NCBI GenBank assembly: GCA_016710165.1
Contig: JADJLJ010000001.1
Span: forward strand, 1,240,001 to 1,304,000
DNA length: 64,000 nucleotides
Reading direction: 5' to 3'
From: Chitinophagaceae bacterium
Lineage (GTDB): Bacteria; Bacteroidota; Bacteroidia; Chitinophagales; Chitinophagaceae
The notes beneath the pieces are model-generated. The model was not told the origin of the DNA. It saw only the letters and a program-made list of their open reading frames with translations, and ran no database searches. A program made the translations under genes and the position numbers. Positions 55,818-64,000 of the stretch are shown in pieces (position 1 is the stretch's first letter; every line of letters starts with the position of its first letter).

Positions 55818-57446
55818 ATGCCCATACGTATGGAAGACGATCCGCAGGATCAACAGGACTTTGATGAAAGTAAGACCTCCGGGGGCGGTGGTGGAAGAGG
55901 CGGGGGCGGTGGCGGACTGATGAACCTCCTGCCCATGCTTTTAATGTTATTCCGGGGCGGTGGCGGCGGTAAAAAAATATTGCTGCTGCTGGTTGCAGGC
56001 GTTGCTGCCTATTTCTTCTTTTTCCGGAATGCAGGTGGCGGTGGCGGTGGCGTGACGGATGTGGTCAGGAATCTCTTTTCTCAAAGCGGGTATAATTTTA
56101 ATGCCGATACATTTAAAAAAGCCAGCGTGTATGAAGGCCTGGCCGATGACGATACAAAGAATCCCCTGCCTGAAAGTATTTCGCTCTTACGTTTTGCCCC
56201 CGACCGGCAGAACCAGGGCCAGCAGGGATCCTGTGTGGCATGGAGCAGTGTTTATGCAGCCCGTACCATTGTGGAAGCTGCGTCCACCGGGCAAAGCGGG
56301 AACAATACTGCATACAGCCCGGCTTTTGTTTACAACCAGATCGGCCTGGAAGGATGCCAGGGTGCATATATCCAGAACGCCATGGAGTTCATGACCAGTA
56401 AAGGGGTGGTGGCATACGGCTCTTTTCCTTATGATGATAAAGATTGCAGCCGGCAACCCAACAATGCATTGATGAATGAAGCTTCACAAAACAACATGCT
56501 CGGCTTCACCCGGTTAACAGACGGGGAAAGCACACAGGGAATAAGTATCCGTGCAATAAAAGAACACCTGGCAAAAGATGCACCCGTGGTGATCGGCATG
56601 ATGGTGGGTGGAAGTTTTATGCAGGAGATGAAAGGCAAAGAGCTCTGGACACCAACGGATGAAGACCGCAGCCAGATGGGTTTTGGCGGACATGCCATGT
56701 GTGTGATCGGTTACGACGACCGGAGAGTAGCCAAATATGCCAATGGAGAAACATACGCGGGAGCATTCCAGATCATGAACAGTTGGGGAGATGACTGGGG
56801 CGTTAATGGTGTTGCCTGGGTTGGTTATGCCGACTTCAAAGAATTTGTAAGGGAAGCCTATGGCATTGACCCCATGCCCAAGCGTGGCGCTGCAGTGAAT
56901 GCTGTTTTTGAATGTGCGATCGGCCTGGTAAAGAATGATGACAGGCAATACATCCCATTGCGGTTAAGGTCGGGAAATGTTTTTGAAACAGTGAATACGG
57001 TTGCACCCGGCACCCGGTTCAAAATGGAGATAAAGAATTCAGTGGAGTGTTATACCTATATTTTTGGACAAGAAACAGACGGAAGCAGTTATACCCTCTT
57101 TCCTTATCCCAGTAAAGAAGATCCCACCAAAACTTCCTTCTCTCCCTATTGCGGCATTACCGGTTACCGGTTATTTCCGCGGGGCAAAAGCCTGGTGCCG
57201 GATAACGTAGGCAATAAAGATGTGTTTGCCATTGTGGTCACCAAGCAGGCCATTGACTGGTATGCTGTAAACAATGCAATAACAAAAAGTACCGGGAGCA
57301 GCTATGCCGATAAACTGTCTGATGCACTCAGGGAAAACGGGATGAGCAATATCCGTTTTGCAACAGGCCCGGGTGGCACCATTAATTTCCGGGTGAATGA
57401 TGCACAGCAAAATGCCGTGATCTGCGTAGTGGAGGTAAATAAATAA
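55818..57446 (+). CDS. membrane-anchored C1 (papain-like) peptidase
   Basis: 542 residues. Two Gly-rich stretches (22-33 and 74-78) surround hydrophobic segments; LLLLVAGVAAYFFFF (about 55-70) is the likely anchor. The papain fold follows with Q in QNQGQQGSC, catalytic C139, H292 in GGHAMCVIGY and N321 in NSWGDDWG. A C-terminal beta domain of about 150 residues (RQYIPLRLRSGNVFETV onward) resembles the DUF4384-type domain. There is no propeptide of the lysosomal type. It may act in the periplasm beside the macroglobulin system, but no direct link is visible. Confidence 0.92.
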   Translation: MPIRMEDDPQDQQDFDESKTSGGGGGRGGGGGGLMNLLPMLLMLFRGGGGGKKILLLLVAGVAAYFFFFRNAGGGGGGVTDVVRNLFSQSGYNFNADTFKKASVYEGLADDDTKNPLPESISLLRFAPDRQNQGQQGSCVAWSSVYAARTIVEAASTGQSGNNTAYSPAFVYNQIGLEGCQGAYIQNAMEFMTSKGVVAYGSFPYDDKDCSRQPNNALMNEASQNNMLGFTRLTDGESTQGISIRAIKEHLAKDAPVVIGMMVGGSFMQEMKGKELWTPTDEDRSQMGFGGHAMCVIGYDDRRVAKYANGETYAGAFQIMNSWGDDWGVNGVAWVGYADFKEFVREAYGIDPMPKRGAAVNAVFECAIGLVKNDDRQYIPLRLRSGNVFETVNTVAPGTRFKMEIKNSVECYTYIFGQETDGSSYTLFPYPSKEDPTKTSFSPYCGITGYRLFPRGKSLVPDNVGNKDVFAIVVTKQAIDWYAVNNAITKSTGSSYADKLSDALRENGMSNIRFATGPGGTINFRVNDAQQNAVICVVEVNK

Positions 57447-57463
57447 ATATTACAGCATATCAG

Positions 57464-57546
57464 TTTGAACCACATAGAACATAGTACACAATAGAAAACC
57501 ATAGCCATGTGAATTGCTATGTTTCTATGCTCCTATGTGGTTCAAA
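57464..57546. repeat. inverted-repeat element, copy 2
   Basis: Perfect 14-bp arms TTTGAACCACATAG / CTATGTGGTTCAAA around a core of ACATAG variants. It lies between the C1 peptidase and the thioredoxin-fold gene and is followed by an A-rich stretch on the plus strand. It may work as a hairpin terminator or a dispersed element. Confidence 0.75.
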
Positions 57547-57589
57547 AAACAAAAAAGGAAAATAACCTATTACAGAATTTTCAATACAC

Positions 57590-58081
57590 ATGAAAAAACT
57601 GCTCATTGCATCCCTTAGCCTTCTTACCGCACTAAGCTATGCACAAACACCGGATAATAAATTATACCACCCGGAAGCAGACGCAGAAAAAGACATTGCA
57701 GCTGCCCTGAAACAAGCAAAGGCCGAACATAAATACGTGTTGTTGCTTGGTGGTGGTAACTGGTGCAGCTGGTGCATCATTTTTGAAAAGTTCTGCAATG
57801 ATGATCCAAAGATCGATTCTGTTATTAAGTCAGCTTTTGTTCCTTATCATTTGAACTACAGCAAGGAGAACGAGAATAAAAAAATATTTGCAAAATACGG
57901 CTATGCCCAGCGTTTCGGGTTTCCCGTGTTCATCATCTTAAACGAAAAAGGTGAGCGCATCCATACCCAGAACAGCGAATACCTGGAGGACGGAAAGAAA
58001 AGTTATGACAGGGGAAGGGTGCAGGCGTTCTTTGAAATGTGGAGCCCGCGTGCGCTGAATCCGGAAATGTACGGAGGGTAG
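57590..58081 (+). CDS. secreted thioredoxin-fold protein
   Basis: 163 residues with signal peptide 1-18. A thioredoxin-like domain has the motif NWCSWC (C59 and C62), a conserved cis-Pro in RFGFPVFIILNEKGE and the helix-strand order of the DUF255/TlpA-type periplasmic oxidoreductases. It would reduce or isomerise disulfides of exported proteins. The C-terminus RGRVQAFFEMWSPRALN is common in this subgroup. No fused domain is present. Confidence 0.92.
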   Translation: MKKLLIASLSLLTALSYAQTPDNKLYHPEADAEKDIAAALKQAKAEHKYVLLLGGGNWCSWCIIFEKFCNDDPKIDSVIKSAFVPYHLNYSKENENKKIFAKYGYAQRFGFPVFIILNEKGERIHTQNSEYLEDGKKSYDRGRVQAFFEMWSPRALNPEMYGG

Positions 58082-58101
58082 AACGAACCAATGACCAATG
58101 A

Positions 58102-58599
58102 CCAATAACTAATCTACAGTCCAACGCCGCACAATTCCTTAAACTTATAAACAGCCCCCTCAAATTCCGGCTGTTCCTTCTTTCCAAACTACCCAGCGCT
58201 TTTTTTTGCGGTGTACGGGTACGTTATGCCGATGAAAAGAAATGCGTGGTTACGGTTCCTTACAAATGGCTGAGCCAGAACCCCTTCAAGAGCACGTATT
58301 TTGCCTGCCTGGGCATGGCGGCTGAAATGAGTACCGGTGTGCTGGCCATGGCACATATATATAAACGCAGGCCTGCCGTGAGCATGCTGGTATTGAAAGT
58401 GGAAGGCAGTTTTCTTAAAAAGGCCGTTGGCCGTACAACCTTTACCTGTGAAGAAGGTCTCATCCTGGAACAAGCCATCGAAGACGCCATTTCCGGTGAC
58501 GAAGGAAAAACGATCACCGCAAGGTCTTATGGCAGAAATGCGGAAGGCGAAGTGGTGGCTGAATTTTCGATCACCTGGGGTTTTAAAGCAAAGAAGTAA
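58102..58599 (+). CDS. DUF4442 hotdog-fold protein, start codon unclear
   Basis: The conserved part (NAAQFLKLINSPLKFRLFLL near the N-terminus, VPYKWLSQNPFKSTYFACLGMAAEMSTG and the C-terminal VAEFSITWGFK) is that of DUF4442, a thioesterase-like hotdog family. The frame opens after a TGA at 58099, but no ATG, GTG or TTG occurs before the conserved N-terminus. The first GTG is at 58246, in the middle of the domain. The upstream sequence is a run of ATGACCA repeats, so the original start may have been replaced by a repeat or the sequence is wrong here. Substrate unknown. Confidence 0.75.
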   Translation, partial: PITNLQSNAAQFLKLINSPLKFRLFLLSKLPSAFFCGVRVRYADEKKCVVTVPYKWLSQNPFKSTYFACLGMAAEMSTGVLAMAHIYKRRPAVSMLVLKVEGSFLKKAVGRTTFTCEEGLILEQAIEDAISGDEGKTITARSYGRNAEGEVVAEFSITWGFKAKK

Positions 58600-58672
58600 A
58601 ACACTCCGCTGAACATTAAAGGAAATACCGCCCGGGCCTGGAGTAATCAGAAATTCGCATTATTGCATCAAT

Positions 58673-61600
58673 TCATTCTTCTTTACTTAATTGCAGTAAC
58701 CGTTTGTTCTGCGCTTCCAGTAACGCCAGTCTTTTTTGCATATCATCGATCATTTGCTGCTGCTCCTGTATCCCTTTTACCAGTAATGGCACAAACCCGC
58801 CGTAATTTACACTTAATAAACCTGCTGCATCTTTTTTAACCAATTGCGGAAAAACGGTCTCTACTTCCTGAGCCAGCAGTCCTATCTGCTGGTCCCTGTC
58901 CCTGTTTTCATCTTTCCAGTAATAGTTGTAGGCATTTACCTTTTTCAGATCATGAATGGTACTGTTTATTGGCGTTATATCCTCCTTTAACCTGACATCA
59001 CTTAATTGGGTAAGTATGCCGGTTAAGGTAGCATTACCGGTACCAAAAATGTTTAACAAAGCAGTATTACCTGCAACAAAACTGTGAACATTTCCTGCAG
59101 CAGGAACCTGGTAACGTAATGTTCCGCTATTAATTCCAAAACCATAAAAATCAATATCCGTATTGGCATTTTCCCACATTACTATTTTCCTGTTGGCAAG
59201 TAAATTTCCAAATTGCAAGGGGGCATGCGGCGTAGTAGTACCAATACCTACATTGGTGCTGGCGGTTGCCCCGTTAACACCATTAATGCTTCCCAATACC
59301 ATGCTGTTACTGGCGTCAACCCTTGCAAAAGCGCCAATGGCGGTTGCATTGTCGAGGTTTCCGGCAATTACATTTGCCAGGTACCCGATCGCTGTATTAT
59401 AATGCCCTGTTGTATTTAAATACAAGCTGTAATACCCGATGCCGGTATTGTAGTTTCCCGTTATGTTTTCAAATAATGCACTGGTCCCGCTGGCGGTATT
59501 GTTAATACCCGTTGTATTGCGGTGTAATGTCTGCAAACCTGTGCCTGTATTGGAAGTTCCTGTGGTGTTGTAAAATAAAGCCTGTCCACCAAAAGCCGAA
59601 TTAAAACTGCCGGTTGTATTGGAATATAATGAATTGGTCCCCACAGCGGAATTGGAATTCCCTGTTGCATTGATAAACATGGATCTGTCTCCGATGGCCG
59701 TATTATTATTACCGGCTGTATTGTTAAAAAGTGATTGCACTCCGGAAGCTACATTAAAAAACCCACTTGTGTTATTATACATAGCCTGGTATCCATCAAC
59801 TACATTGTTGTAACCGGTTGTATTAAATAATAATGAGTTGGTTCCGGTTGCTGTGTTATTATTGCCGGTTGTATTAAGAAATAATGCTGCCTGCCCCGTT
59901 GCTGTATTATTGATACCGGTTGTATTGTTGTTAAGTGCATTGTACCCGCTGGCTGTATTATTCGAGCCCGTGGTGTTTTTATTCAGTGCCGACCTGCCCA
60001 TGGCAGAATTACCACCCCCGGTTGTATTAAAAGCAAGTGCATTGCTTCCATGAGCGGTATTGCCATCGCCCGTGGTATTGTTGATGAGTGCAGCCCGGCC
60101 GGTTGCAGTATTATCGCCCCCGGTGCTGTTGAATTGTAATGCGGCTAAACCAATTGCCGTGTTTCCGGTACCTGTAGTATTGGAGAATAGAGCCTGGTAT
60201 CCATTTGCTGTATTGAAAATGCCTGTTGTGTTTGCATAAAGTGTTTGTACACCGGTTGCAGTATTGTTCCACCCGGAGGTATTGGAAAACAGAGACTGAA
60301 ATCCTATTGCTGTATTATTCATGCCATTGGTATTTGTATATAAAGCTTTTGAGCCAACAGCCGTATTGCTTGTTCCGGTATTATTACTGTACAGGGCCGA
60401 ATCACCGATGGCGATAAGGTTACTGATGGTTGTATTGGTTCTTAATGCTTCCCGGCCAATGGCAATATTGCTGTACCCGGTCGTATTGGAGTAAAGGCTC
60501 CGGTAACCAACAGCCGCATTATTATTTCCACCCAGGTTAGACTCCAGTGCTTCAAAACCAAGCGCTGCATTGTAACTGCCTGTATTATTCTCGAACAGGG
60601 CATGAAAGCCGTTTGCTGTATTATTGATGCCTGTTGAATTCCAATACAGGGCGCTGGAGCCTACCGCTGTGTTGGCGCTTGCAATGGTATTGTTTCTTAA
60701 TGCCCAGGTACCAAAAGCGGCATTCCCCGACCCGGTTGTATTGGATGCAAGTGCAGTATGCCCTGCTGCAGCATTGTTATTTCCTCCGATATTTGCCTGC
60801 ATGGAATTAAAACCAAATGCAGCATTGCCGTAACCGGTGGTATTTGCAAACAACGATTTTGAACCTACAGCTGTATTCTCGATCGCCTGTGCTGCAGAGG
60901 CCCCTGTTCCATTATTATATAAAGCTGAATCGCCGATGGCTACCAGGTTACTTTTTGTTGTATTCCAGTTTAACGCTCTTATTCCTACCGCAACATTTGA
61001 AAAGCCTGTAGTATTATTAAATAAAGCAAATGCCCCATTGGCCACATTCGTTGCACCCGTTGTAGTAAAGCCCAGCGCATAGTGGCCTGTAGCAGTATTT
61101 CCCTCTGCGGTATTTAAAGTTAGGGCAAGGGTTCCAACGGCAGTATTAAAATTCGAATTGGTGACATTCATCAAACTCCGGTATCCTACCGCCGTATTCC
61201 AGCTGCCAAAGAGGTTTTCCTTTAAAGCATACTGGCCAATGGCCGTGATCCCATTTCCAAAAAGGCTTTTTGCCAGGCTGCTGTCACCGATGGCTATATT
61301 GCCCGAAGTGGTCATATTCTGCCCGGCACCCGTCCCGATAAAATAATTACCCGTTATGGCATTCCATCTACCCATCCATTGACCATTCTGCCGGAAACTT
61401 ACCGGTTGATTGTCTGTGGTGCCAATAAAATGTGTACCAGGATTGGTTCCTGCATTCCCGTTTCTTTTCCATGCCAGGCTATCGGCATTGCCATTAAGGG
61501 CCGCCACCCAGCTCCATTTACTGCCATCATAATAATAAAAGCCGGCGCTATCGGGTGCATTTTGAAAAACAAGTAACCCGGTAGCCGGTGCCGGTATCCC

Positions 61601-61774
61601 ATTACGTTCTGTTTTAGACATCCGGGGAATCAATAAACCCCTGGTCGTGCTTTTCACATCCAGCAAAGCGCTTGCATTTGCCGTACTGCCATCTGTATTG
61701 ATGGCAAAAGACTGGGCAGAACCCATGTTTGAAACAACCATGGCTGACAACAGAAGTGGAAGGATCTTATTCAT
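58673..61774 (-). CDS. tail-fibre-like repeat protein with S74 chaperone domain
   Basis: 1033 residues with signal peptide 1-20. Residues about 150-800 consist of more than thirty 17-residue repeats of the form NTAxGxxALxxNTTGxx, encoded by 51-bp DNA repeats. Such Asn/Thr/Gly repeats suggest a trimeric beta-roll or beta-helix, as in YadA heads. The C-terminus is an intramolecular chaperone of endosialidase type (Peptidase_S74) with the cleavage Ser in LSDVRLKEDI, GLLAQEVETVFPQLV and a coiled-coil end. The stalk folds as a trimer and the chaperone cuts itself off. A surface adhesin or fibre is likely. The many repeats make copy number prone to change. Confidence 0.92.
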   Translation of the reverse strand: MNKILPLLLSAMVVSNMGSAQSFAINTDGSTANASALLDVKSTTRGLLIPRMSKTERNGIPAPATGLLVFQNAPDSAGFYYYDGSKWSWVAALNGNADSLAWKRNGNAGTNPGTHFIGTTDNQPVSFRQNGQWMGRWNAITGNYFIGTGAGQNMTTSGNIAIGDSSLAKSLFGNGITAIGQYALKENLFGSWNTAVGYRSLMNVTNSNFNTAVGTLALTLNTAEGNTATGHYALGFTTTGATNVANGAFALFNNTTGFSNVAVGIRALNWNTTKSNLVAIGDSALYNNGTGASAAQAIENTAVGSKSLFANTTGYGNAAFGFNSMQANIGGNNNAAAGHTALASNTTGSGNAAFGTWALRNNTIASANTAVGSSALYWNSTGINNTANGFHALFENNTGSYNAALGFEALESNLGGNNNAAVGYRSLYSNTTGYSNIAIGREALRTNTTISNLIAIGDSALYSNNTGTSNTAVGSKALYTNTNGMNNTAIGFQSLFSNTSGWNNTATGVQTLYANTTGIFNTANGYQALFSNTTGTGNTAIGLAALQFNSTGGDNTATGRAALINNTTGDGNTAHGSNALAFNTTGGGNSAMGRSALNKNTTGSNNTASGYNALNNNTTGINNTATGQAALFLNTTGNNNTATGTNSLLFNTTGYNNVVDGYQAMYNNTSGFFNVASGVQSLFNNTAGNNNTAIGDRSMFINATGNSNSAVGTNSLYSNTTGSFNSAFGGQALFYNTTGTSNTGTGLQTLHRNTTGINNTASGTSALFENITGNYNTGIGYYSLYLNTTGHYNTAIGYLANVIAGNLDNATAIGAFARVDASNSMVLGSINGVNGATASTNVGIGTTTPHAPLQFGNLLANRKIVMWENANTDIDFYGFGINSGTLRYQVPAAGNVHSFVAGNTALLNIFGTGNATLTGILTQLSDVRLKEDITPINSTIHDLKKVNAYNYYWKDENRDRDQQIGLLAQEVETVFPQLVKKDAAGLLSVNYGGFVPLLVKGIQEQQQMIDDMQKRLALLEAQNKRLLQLSKEE

Positions 61775-61843
61775 CGCTTTACTATTTTAAAAATTACCTG
61801 TTCAAAACTGTATTGCATAAAATGCAGGTCTCACCCTGATTGG

Positions 61844-62191
61844 TTAGCGCCTGATGGCTTCTGCAACCTTATCCACATTCAAAGCACCATAGTTGAATGT
61901 ATGTTTTGAATCATCGGTTAACGTAACGATCGCTTTCTTATCCAGGAATGTCTTCTCCACCTGCACATCTTTGATATCTGCTTTATTGATCTCAAGGTAT
62001 CCCTCCCTGCCCCATTTCGTAAATAAGGCTTCGGGTAACAGCCCCCTGCCAGAACCATCAAACCGGGCATCGTACAAAAGCCGCTTATTGGTGATCGTCA
62101 GCTTTCCTGTATACTTTCCTCCATTGGGGGGAATATATAATATGGCCCAGGTGTCAATTTTTATTTCACCGGGATGAAGTTCTATTTTCAT
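61844..62191 (-). CDS. PH/GRAM-like domain protein
   Basis: 115 residues. The strand pattern (GGKYTGKLTITNKRLLYDARF, then DIKDVQVEKTFLDKKAIVTLTDDSKHTFNYGA) matches bacterial PH-like or GRAM domains, with the typical G-x-LxLTNKRLLY signature. There is no signal peptide. The domain usually binds lipid or protein partners; the role here is unknown. It is oriented away from the propeller gene and upstream of the tail-fibre gene on the same strand, 69 bp apart. Confidence 0.8.
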   Translation of the reverse strand: MKIELHPGEIKIDTWAILYIPPNGGKYTGKLTITNKRLLYDARFDGSGRGLLPEALFTKWGREGYLEINKADIKDVQVEKTFLDKKAIVTLTDDSKHTFNYGALNVDKVAEAIRR

Positions 62192-62396
62192 TTAATTTAA
62201 TTTCTTTTCATTCTGGCAGTCCTCTATCTTACAGCCTGGAACTGATCTTCTTTAAAACTATTAAATGGGAAAGGCATCTGAAAGCATGGTTTCACCAACG
62301 GCGGCATTGATTGTTTTTACGGTCTTCCTTTTTCTGAATTATAGATTTACTTTAGTGCCACCTAAGTTTAATACTTCTATACCGGAACTGATTTAT

Positions 62397-64000
62397 ATGC
62401 AAAAGGCACTTCTCTCTTTATTGGCTGTTTTCTTCCTGCTCCCCGTAAGGGCTCAGTATGAAGAAAAAGACTTTATCCGGTATACGGTAAAGGAAGGTTT
62501 AAGTGACAACTATATTACCTGCCTGCAACAGGATGACCGCGGATATATGTGGATCGGAACGGACATCGGCCTGAACCGTTTTGACGGACATACGTTCAAA
62601 AGATTTTTCCAGGGAACCAGGACCTTGCCGCTGCTTTCGAGCACCATCGGAAAACTCAAATCAATGGGGCCCCGGCAAATGGGCATTGTAAGCCGGGGTG
62701 GTTTCCAGCTGCTGAATACAAATGACCTGTCGGTTAAAAATTATACCATTCCCGATACAACTGCTTTTACGGTCTACAGGAATGCAGCATGGGATGCATT
62801 GGAATTACCCGGCAAATCGTATGCAGTTACTACTGCTTCGGGATTTTATGTATTTGATGCTTCCGGTAAACTGAACTTCCGGCACGATGCGTATGTACTG
62901 AAAGATATTGGCCAAAAAAGGATCCTTTACGGCCGCAACATGTTCCGGTTTAATGATAATGAATACCTGGCCTATATTGAAGAGAACGGCCTGGCTTATT
63001 ACGATGCTGAAAAAAAATTACTTCGTGAAATATCAAAAGATGAAAAAAAAATGGGCCCATTTTTTTCCCGTAACCCCGGATAAAGGTGCCGGCTTCATGA
63101 GCCGTTATCAATTTAATGAGAATGAGTTTATTTTTATTCATTACGCCGGGAATAGAATACTATATTATAACAAAGCCCTGGATAAAGTGTTTCCCAGCAC
63201 ACTGGGCCTTCCAAGAGTGGAGTTCAGCTGGGAAAGCAAGATCACCCCGCTGAACGACAGCAGTTTTTTGCTGAACGCCGGTTATTCCGGTTTTTACCTT
63301 TTCCACATCAACAGAACAAACGGGAAGATCACTGCGAACCCAAAAAAATTCCTGGATGGCCACAAGATCCAGTTTATGTACCTGGATAAGGACAAGCGGC
63401 TTTGGGTGGGTACATCAAAAGGTTTACTAAAGCAAAAACTGGCAACCCCTGTTTTACGTTCCTACTCATACCTGCCATCACCATCCGATTCACTTACCGG
63501 CGGACTGAGTTGTGCCTACCGGTACAAGGATAAACTGTACATCGGAAGGTTTTCACTTAATAAAGGATTGGTAATAGCTGATACCGCAACCAAAAAAACA
63601 ACCAGTCAAATTGAATTTTATGGAAAAAACACGCAATGGAATGAGATCCGTTCCATACAACTGTATCACCCGGACACGTTGTGGGTAGGCACCAATGCCG
63701 GATTACTGTGGTTCGACACAAAGACACATCACTATGGTAAAGTAGTGGATGAAAATAAGAATGTGCCGGACCTCTACGAATTGAACATCCTGGCCCCGGC
63801 CCGCAAAGACGGATATGCCTGGATGCTCAGTCACCTGGAGGCTGTGGTGGCCCGCTATCATATTGCTTCCCGGTCATTTACATTCTATACTTCAAAAACC
63901 AAACCCGCCCTACCCTTTGATAAAGTAAAAAGTATTGCTTACGATGCGTATGGCGATGTTTGGATCGGCGGACATTCGCTTACCCGCTGGAACACACAAA
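62397..64000 (+). CDS. two-component-type beta-propeller sensor (partial, frameshifted)
   Basis: Starts at ATG 62397 with signal peptide MQKALLSLLAVFFLLPVRAQ. Propeller blades follow, as in hybrid two-component systems: VKEGLSDNYITCLQQDDRGYMWIGTDIGLNRFDG (key part WIGTDIGLNRFDG), later RLWVGTSKGLL, TLWVGTNAGLLWFD and DVWIGG. The first frame stops at 63083 after a shift in the run of nine A at 63044-63052. The other frame reads on (KWAHFFPVTPDKGAGFMSRYQ) to the right edge without a stop. The regulatory end is outside the window, so kinase or regulator type cannot be told. The shift lies at a homopolymer and may be a sequencing error. Confidence 0.8.

Noticed and set aside
58673..61774. Chains of plus-strand frames rich in Val, Leu and Pro opposite the tail-fibre gene
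   Set aside because: They arise because the 51-bp repeat is open in several frames; they carry no independent features.

Overview
The window reads as chromosomal DNA of a Bacteroidota bacterium, most likely a Chitinophagaceae-type soil or freshwater organism. This rests on a SusC/SusD pair, a lack of Shine-Dalgarno sequences, promoter elements of the TANNTTTG type, a fused alpha/beta E1 of branched-chain keto-acid dehydrogenase, a Bacteroidota-type Mrp without its CxxC, and many short intergenic palindromes. The assignment comes from protein and motif recognition only; no database was consulted.

Region 1 (1-5226) is an efflux and signalling locus. A minus-strand operon encodes a periplasmic adaptor, a small secreted protein and a MacB/LolD-type ABC ATPase that runs off the left edge. 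An orphan 61-residue protein lies upstream. On the plus strand are an NtrC-type sigma-54 activator and its histidine kinase. Two pairs of near-palindromic sites, each pair 22 bp centre to centre, sit 52-53 bp upstream of two TGGCAC elements. This suggests the activator drives both minus-strand units. Two lipoprotein genes follow (5292-6537).

Region 2 (about 6638-33946) is a more A+T-rich, probably acquired sialoglycan-utilisation island. It is bounded on the left by a tRNA-3'-end-like 10-mer, a terminator and a truncated tyrosine recombinase, and on the right by a decayed serine recombinase abutting tRNA-CAT. Nearly all genes are on the minus strand: SusC/SusD, NanA lyase, NanM-like mutarotase, MFS transporter, two GH33 sialidases, a GlcNAc 2-epimerase, a sulfatase, a sialate O-acetylesterase, NagB fused to a PIG-L deacetylase-like domain, two GH20 proteins (one fused to an SGNH esterase) and a GH2 enzyme. 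Together they would release, import and convert sialic acid through ManNAc and GlcNAc towards fructose-6-phosphate. GlcNAc kinase and NagA are not in the window. A divergent FadR-type GntR regulator faces susC. The sulfatase, one sialidase, the MFS transporter and a NagP/FucP-type transporter are frameshifted or truncated.

Region 3 (33939-34494) holds tRNA-CAT preceded, in transcription order, by four 105-bp tandem units and one partial unit. The units are degenerate copies of that tRNA carrying 16-bp palindromes in place of the D arm and the anticodon/variable region. A good Bacteroidota -7 element lies just before the array and a terminator just after the tRNA, so the array may be transcribed as a leader.

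Region 4 (34520-64000) is core-like: keto-acid dehydrogenase E1, FAH-family hydrolase, Pth, FtsK, a 7TM-type histidine kinase, DUF423 protein, shikimate kinase, Mrp, LysA, an alpha-2-macroglobulin/PBP1C pair, a membrane-anchored papain-like peptidase, a thioredoxin-fold protein, a DUF4442 protein, a 51-bp-repeat tail-fibre-like protein with an S74 chaperone, a PH-like protein and a beta-propeller sensor cut off by the right edge. PBP1C and the propeller sensor also show frameshifts, so part of the gene damage in the window may be sequencing error, especially at homopolymers.
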